64,000 nt of DNA, from assembly GCA_016714005.1 (NCBI GenBank), contig JADJOA010000014.1:310001-374000 (forward strand), given 5' to 3'. Position 1 is the stretch's first letter. Every line of letters begins with the position of its first letter. The stretch is from Bacteroidota bacterium. Its GTDB lineage: Bacteria > Bacteroidota > Bacteroidia > AKYH767-A > OLB10. Both the position numbers and the translations under genes were made by a program. This document shows positions 58,054-64,000 of this stretch, in pieces. Under the pieces are notes generated by a model, which was given only the letters and a program-made list of their open reading frames with translations, was not told the origin of the DNA and made no database searches.

Positions 58054-61000
58054 TCAATAAGGAATAGAAATTATAAATTCCGTGCCATTACCTTGCTCAC
58101 TTTTTACATCTATAGTTCCATTGTGTCCTTTTGTTATAATATCATAGCTCAGACTCAAGCCAAGCCCCGTTCCTTCTCCGGTTGGCTTGGTGGTAAAAAA
58201 TGGTTGAAATATTTTTTCCTTTACATCAGCGGGCATGCCCATACCGTTGTCGGTCACAGAAATTAATATTTTGTTTTTTCCTTTTTTGAAGAAATTTTAA
58301 TTTCAGGGACATATTCAGCGCCTGATTTTTTTCTTTTTTCGTTTACGGCATAAAATGCGTTGTTAAGCATGTTTAAGATAACGCGGCTTATATCCTGCTG
58401 CATTACCGATATCAATGGCAGTGTTGAATCCAATGATGTTACATTATTACTCGCAAAGCTGCCATCCTTGCTCCTCATGCTCGTATAAGAAAGGTTTAAT
58501 GCTTCCTCTATAATCCTATTTAAATCTGCAACCTGTTTTTCTCCTGCACCGGTCCGGCTGTGCATAAGCATGCTTTTTACAATACGCTCAGCACGCTTAC
58601 CGTGATGATTAATTTTATCTAAGTTTTGTGTAAGGTCGTTCATGATATCTTTCTTTTCCTGATCATCATTTGATGCCGATAAGTCTCCAAGGAGATCTTT
58701 ACTAAGGGAAGAAAAATTATTTACAAAGTTTAAAGGGTTTTGAATTTCATGTGCAATACCAGCGGTAAGCTGACCAAGTGAAGCCATTTTTTCCGAATGT
58801 ATCAACTGGTTTTGCGTAGTCCTTAAATCGGTAAGCGTTTTTTCAAGCTCTTTGGATTTTTGCTCTGTTTTTTCTTTCTCATCACGCAACTCAGCAGTAC
58901 GCTCATCTACTTTTTGTTCAAGCACTTCATATTGCTTTAAAATGGTTCGTGTTCTAAAACGTATGTATCCAATTGTTATTCCAATAAATGTAATGGCACT
59001 TAATAAATAAAACCACCATGTTTTATAAAATGGAGGCGTTATAATAATAGTTAAAGATGTTCCTTCCTCATTCCACACCCCATCGTTGTTACACGCCTTT
59101 ACTTTGAAGGTATATGTACCGGGATCAATGTTTGTGTATTGTGCATAACGTCTGCTACCGCTATACACCCATTCCTTGTCCAATCCCTCCATCATGTAAG
59201 CATATTTGTTTTTTTCGGGAAAAGTAAAATTAAGGGCAGCAAACTCAAACGAGAAAAAGTTTTGGCTGTAATTTAATTCAATAGCACTTTTTGAGGTAAT
59301 GATAGTATCCATGAAATAAGGTTTTTCAAAAAGAAAAAACTTTGTTATAACCACAGGGGGTTTAAATGGATTATCTATAATTGATTTAGGATCAAATAGA
59401 TTATAACCATTGTTGCCACCAAAAAGTATTTCACCGTTTTTTCTTTTACAAAATGCTCCGGCATTAAAACTGTTTTCAATTCCATCAGGTGCGTCAAACA
59501 GGTGTACACTCACTTTTGTTTTAGTTGCATCAAAAGTCATTTTGCAAATTTCCTGATTGGTGCTTACCCACAAATTATTTTCGGCATCTATTGCCAAACC
59601 ATTAATGGTATTATTAGGCAAACCATTGCGTTCGGTAAATCGTGTAAATTTTTTAGTCGTTAAATCAAAATAGTTTAACCCGCCTCCATAAGTACCAATC
59701 CAAAAACCACCATCGGTTGCCGGCAAAAGGCAATTTATATTGTTATTGCTTATGCTATTAATGTCTTGTGAAGTGGTATATCTTTCAAACTTTGCGTTTT
59801 TCATTACACACAACCCGCCACCAAAAGTTCCTACCAACAAATTATTATCAGCAGTTACGGTAATTCCTGTAATAATATTACTTGAAACCGAAGTTGCATC
59901 ACCTGATGTTTTGTAAGCGGTGAATTTTTTAGTTTCGGTATTAAAACTATTTAGTCCGCCTCCGTAAGTTCCAATCCATATTGTGCCTAATTTATCTTCT
60001 GCAATACAGCGTATATTGTTATTTGAAATGGAAGAAACATCGCCATCAACATTTCTATATGTTGTAAATTTTCCGGTTGCTTTGTTATACTCATTCAAGC
60101 CATTATATGTGCCAACCCAAATGGTGCCTTTTGAATCTTCAAAAATGCTAAAGACGTTGTTATCAGATAAAGAATTAGGAGCGTTGTTGCTTTGGAAATA
60201 ATTTACAATGCCGTTTTTTGATTTAAGTATTAAGCCCGAACCCAACACGCCAAGCCAGAGATTTCCATCCCGATCTTCTAATGCAGCATAAACATGGGTG
60301 TTGTTTTTTGTGTCGTTACCAGGCAGCAAAACCTGAATAGTGGTAAAACGTATGATGTTTGCGTTGTAACTGTCAACACCTTTATCGGTTCCAATCCACA
60401 TGGTTCCTGTATTATCACACCACGTGCTCCAAATAGTGTTAGACGATAAAGAAGAAAGATTTAACGTGTTGTTCCGATATACAGTTACCGTCTTATCCGT
60501 CAACGATATTTTGTTTAAACCACCGCTGAGTGTAGCAATAAATAGATTGTTCTTCCTGTCGCTGCTAATGCTAAAAACCGAGTTCTGGCTAATTGAATTG
60601 ATGTTTCCGGGCTGGTTAATGTAACGCGTAAAAGTCCCGGCTCGTTTATCAAGCATATTAACGCCACCGTTAACCGTTCCAACCCAAATGTTGTTTTTGT
60701 AGTCAACAAACAAACAAGCAATTTCATTATCACTTATAGAGGCTGCAGATGCATCGCTTACAAAGGTGTTGACTGAATTGCCTTTAAATAAACACAAGCC
60801 TTTATTGGTTCCTATAATTATATCGCCATCTTTATCGGAAGCAAGCGAAGAAATGGTAGAAGAAGGAAGTGCCCCTTTAAAATTTCCTGAGCCAAACTGT
60901 GCCCAGGTTTTTGAGCTGACATTAAGTATGCTAATTCCACTGTTTACAGTGCCTACCCAAAGGTTGCCGTTGTTATCTTGTGTAATGGCAGAAATAATAT

Positions 61001-61400
61001 TGCCTGCAAGACCACCTTTTGTTTTTTCTTTATTGTAACGGATAAACTTCTCTGTTGCTGCATCAAAAAAATCAAGCCCATCATCAGTACCAACCCATAA
61101 ATCTTTGTTTTTGTCTTCAAACAAACATCTTATCCTACTGTGTGATAAAGTTTTTTCATCTGCAGGGTCATGCTTATAAATATCAATTGAATAACCGTTG
61201 TAGCGATTTAATCCATCCTCTGTACCAAACCACATGTAGCCTTTACTATCTTGTATAATGGCCGTCACGGTATTGTTTGACAAACCGTTCTTTACGGTTA
61301 AATGTCTGAACACTTCGTTTGACTGGGCATATAATTGCCCAGCGGAAAAAGTGATTAAAAATAAAACGAGTAAAAGATTTTTTTTTGTGTGGTTTTTCAT
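58054..61400 (-). CDS. Propeller-domain sensor histidine kinase (one frameshift)
   Basis: Signal peptide, then about 14 two-component-regulator propeller repeats (GYMWFGTEDGLNRYNGYSID, DLWVGTDDGLDFF, TIWIGTYGGGLN). Next come a Y_Y_Y domain (SFEFAALNFTFPEKNKYAYM), one membrane helix (~residue 805-825) and a HisKA domain with phospho-acceptor His884 (GIAHEIQNPLNFVNNFSS). HATPase motifs N (NMLNNAFYAVN), then after a slip near 58262 TDNGMGMP and GTGLGLSLSYDI. About 1,115 residues. It lacks receiver and HTH parts, so a separate regulator is needed. Outer sensing likely binds polysaccharide-related ligands by analogy; unproven here. Confidence 0.88.
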
Positions 61401-61460
61401 TCTCTGTTACTGTTTTTATGTTAGCGGAAATTTACAATGTGCATTTCAAACCAAACTTGC

Positions 61461-61895
61461 TTAATGCTTACCTGTACTGCCAAACCCACCCGGGCCCCTT
61501 TCTGTTTGCTGCAACTCTCCAACTTCATTCCAAATTGCTCGTTCGTGTTTTGCTATTATCATTTGCGCAATGCGTTCGCCATTATTGATAATAAAAGTTT
61601 CTTCGCCAAGGTTAATCAAAATCACTTTTATTTCTCCACGATAATCTGCATCAATGGTGCCCGGTGAGTTTAAAACCGTTATACCAAATTTTGCAGCCAG
61701 TCCGCTGCGCGGGCGTATTTGCGCTTCGTAACCTACTGGCAATTCTAAAAACAATCCGGTGCCTATTAGTGCACGCTGCATTGGAAGCAACTCTACAGCC
61801 GTTTCTATTGATGCGCGTAAGTCCATTCCTGCCGATGCAATAGTTTCGTACAATGGAAGTGCATGAGAAGATTTATTAATAATATTAATATGCAT
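61461..61895 (-). CDS. dut: dUTP diphosphatase
   Basis: Hydrolyses dUTP to dUMP. Trimeric dUTPase motifs are all present: GMDLRA (1), RPRSGLAAK (2), GTIDADYRGEI (3), ERIAQMIIA (4) and the C-terminal ERGPGGFGSTGK (5). 144 residues, complete. It follows the flippase gene by 5 bp and precedes the histidine kinase by 60 bp on the minus strand. Confidence 0.96.
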   Translation of the reverse strand: MHINIINKSSHALPLYETIASAGMDLRASIETAVELLPMQRALIGTGLFLELPVGYEAQIRPRSGLAAKFGITVLNSPGTIDADYRGEIKVILINLGEETFIINNGERIAQMIIAKHERAIWNEVGELQQTERGPGGFGSTGKH

Positions 61896-61900
61896 GTTTG

Positions 61901-63387
61901 TTAAGAAATTTTTTCGGTTTGATGCTTTGGTCTTTCTATCAGATAAATTATTAAAACAAATGCTGCCAGCAAAGCAGTTTGCAACAGCCAGTGAACTATT
62001 CCTTCGGGTGCAAGTAGTTTATTTATTCCTAATCCGGCTAAGTAAACCATAAGAGCAACAGATAAATAGGTAAAAATTTCGCCTATGTTATAAGGTACAG
62101 GATAATTTTTTTGCCCAGTTGTGTAAGATAAAACCATCATGGCCGCATATGTAACTAATGTTGCCCATGCTGCGCCCATGTATCCGAATTTTGGTATTAA
62201 AACAATTAATAATACAATAGTAATTATCGCACCAAACATAGCAAAGTATGCTCCGTATTTTGTTTGCCCGGTTACTTTATACCACATACTCAGGTTATAA
62301 AAAATACCCAAACAAATATTTGCCATCATTAAAATAGGAACAATGCCAAGTCCAGTTCTATATTCCTCACCAATAAATAATTTTATCAAATCAATGTAAA
62401 GCATTACAGCAACAAAAATAAATGCGCATATAATTACAAAGTACTTCATTACACGAGCAAAAATTTCGCGCTTTTCATCCTTCTTAGCCTGTGCAAAAAG
62501 AAAGGTTCTGCAGCAAACCTGAATGTTTGAATAAAAATGGTAATGATAATTGACAATTTATAGCAAGCGCTGTAAACCCCTAACTCCGCCAATGCTGTTT
62601 TAGGATTAGGCGCCAGGTACTTGTAAACAGCACGGTCTAAAGTTTCGTTAATCATTCCGGCAAAACCGGCAATTAAAAGAGGCGAAGCGTACAGCAACAT
62701 TCTCTTTAACAAACCAAAATCAGGTTTAAGAGTGATGTTTCGGTACTGAGGCAACATAATCAAAAAAGTAATAAAGCTTGAAAGAAGATTTGAAATAAAA
62801 ACATAACCAATGCCAATTTGCTTCGAATAAACCGAGTTAGCTATTTGTGTAAGCAACCCTCCATCACCGTTTACATATTTCGGGCACACATATAAAAAAA
62901 AGAAGTTTAAGAAAATATTCAGTAATATATTCAATAAGCGATAGCACGTAAACAGCACAGCTTTATTTTGTTGTCTTAATCGGGCAAACGGAATAGCAGC
63001 CAGTGTATCAAAAGCGATAATTAATGTAATCCATATAATGTAATTTGCTTTTTTGCTGTACCCGATTGCATTTGCCAATGGCGCTGCAGAAAAAAAGAAA
63101 ATTACACAGATTATAACGGACGAACACAACAACATAAACAAGGTGTTGCTGTAAACTTTTTCTTTATCTTCTTTCTGAGAGAAATGAAAAAAAGCAGTTT
63201 CCATTCCATAAGTAAACAAGATTAAAAGAAAAGAAATATACGCATAGAATTCCGATATAACACCATACTCAGCCCTTTCAAAAACGCGGGTGTATAGTGG
63301 CACTAATAAATAATTAAGAAACCTGCCAATCATACTGCTTAAGCCGTAGATAGCGGTTTGGGAGGCAAGTTTTTTAATGGCACTCAC
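61901..63387 (-). CDS. Oligosaccharide flippase / MATE-like polysaccharide exporter (one frameshift)
   Basis: Two frames, 63387-62449 and 62449-61901, are one protein of about 495 residues. A slip in a T5 run near 62502 turns AEPFFF into AQAKKDEKREIFARVMKY. About 14 hydrophobic segments, with the opening KKLASQTAIYGLSSMIGRFL and LNYLLVPLYTRVFERAEYG typical of Wzx-type exporters (PST family). Probably flips lipid-linked sugar units across the inner membrane. Operon partner of dut. Start MSAIKKLASQTAI at 63387. Confidence 0.88.
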
Positions 63388-63797
63388 TCAAAAAATGATT
63401 ATTTATTATCCTCACAAAAAAAGGCAATTTAAAGCAGAGATACTAAAGAGATAACAGAAAAGAATGAGGTCGAAAACAGTATTATACTTTATCCTGGATA
63501 ATCACTCACCGGTCTCAGCAAAAAAACCTAACCTGCTTTCTTATGCTTAGGGCTATGGGGAGTTTTAGGCATTATGTTACAAACGCAATACAAATTTCAA
63601 TTTGAATTATTGCGGAATGTTTATGATATTGAATTGATGTGATTAGTTTTTAGATATTCCCGATTGCCGGTAGACAGGTTTGCTTCCTTGTTATCCATCA
63701 TTTTCCCATTAAAATTCTTCTATTTTTACCTCCTTGTAAATTTCAGATGTCCTTAATTTTAGGACGACATAATTTTATTATTTCTGCAACTGCATTT
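63388..63797. other. Intergenic region without recognised gene
   Basis: A 410-bp AT-rich gap, divergent between the flippase (-) and the DsbD-like gene (+). No coding frame or RNA gene was identified. A possible but weak TTG/TAATTTTA pair lies near 63730-63760. Confidence 0.45.
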
Positions 63798-64000
63798 ATG
63801 ACAAAAAAGATATTTATTGCATTAGTTCTTGGGACTTTTTGTTTTTTAAAGGTGCTGACTCTAATGCGCAAATAATTTCGGGCGCTGCATGGACATTTGC
63901 AATTGAGCAAACGTCACCTGCCGAAGCCACCCTGGTGCTTACTGCCAACATCAAAGAAAAATTTCACATTTACTCGCAACACCTGACTTCAAGTGATGGT
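63798..64000 (+). CDS. DsbD-like protein, N-terminal fragment at the window edge (frameshift)
   Basis: ATG 63798 gives MTKKIFIALVLGTFCF, a signal peptide. A slip in the T-run near 63847 leads to KGADSNAQIISGAAWTFAIE and ATLVLTANIKEKFHIYSQHL, the start of the DsbD N-terminal (disulphide interchange) domain family. The gene continues beyond 64000. Periplasmic reductase input domain or a stand-alone DsbD-N protein; the rest is not visible. Confidence 0.6.

Noticed and set aside
58263..61400. Hybrid two-component system with receiver and AraC domains
   Set aside because: The reconstructed protein ends after the ATPase domain; no receiver or HTH sequence follows before recO.
1..64000. CRISPR array, integron or prophage
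   Set aside because: No regularly spaced repeats, cas, integrase, transposase or phage structural genes were found.

Overview
The window is AT-rich bacterial DNA from a member of the Bacteroidota, probably a Chitinophagales- or Sphingobacteriales-like lineage. The evidence is several secreted proteins with type IX secretion (T9SS) type A C-terminal sorting domains, a porZ-recO pair, the small ribosomal protein THX, TAnnTTTG-type -7 promoter boxes, and Bacteroidota-typical families (DUF3857, DUF6438, DUF2795, CarboxypepD_reg/plug proteins). No rRNA, credible tRNA, CRISPR array, integrase, transposase or prophage was seen.

Layout. 0-16 kb is mostly envelope and secreted functions: a lysyl-oxidase-like T9SS protein behind an HTTM/gamma-carboxylase-like membrane protein, a ~1,790-residue T9SS beta-solenoid protein, lipoproteins sharing a duplicated promoter, an XRE regulator, a GH20 hexosaminidase and THX. 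16-31 kb holds a DUF3857/transglutaminase-like protein, an aldehyde dehydrogenase with a truncated partner, a B12-binding radical SAM protein, LhgO-LysS, a DEAD-box helicase, TrmB and a glycosyltransferase. 31-36 kb has a plug-only TonB-like protein, an ECF sigma factor with its anti-sigma/TPR protein, and another T9SS protein. 36-50 kb is housekeeping: GlyRS, HPPD, an M28 peptidase, RsmI, an MFS exporter, the DUF177-rpmF-plsX-fabH fatty-acid cluster, a putative abortive-infection protein and CysRS. 50-64 kb has an SDR threonine dehydrogenase, YfhO, a GT4 glycosyltransferase, PorZ-RecO, a propeller histidine kinase, dUTPase, a polysaccharide flippase and the start of a DsbD-like gene.

The most interesting signal is a pair of small cassettes (19928-20456 and 50021-50585). 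Each has one GxxExxY (PD-(D/E)xK-type) gene enclosed by ~33-bp imperfect inverted repeats built on GCAGAG/CGCAGAG motifs. Each sits just behind the stop codon of one gene and about 12 bp before the start of the next, with its gene co-directional with both neighbours. A third, gene-less palindrome of similar design lies between THX and the hexosaminidase (15843-15902). Together they look like a mobile or amplifying nuclease-plus-palindrome element with solo copies. A second signal is a 96-bp perfect direct repeat that places the same promoter and palindrome at the same distance upstream of two different lipoprotein genes, next to an XRE regulator.

Caution: about two dozen genes, including essential ones (plsX, trmB), are broken by single-base indels, mostly in homopolymers, or by single in-frame stops. 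This looks like uncorrected sequencing error rather than biology. Such genes are reported here as single reconstructed genes with the break positions noted.
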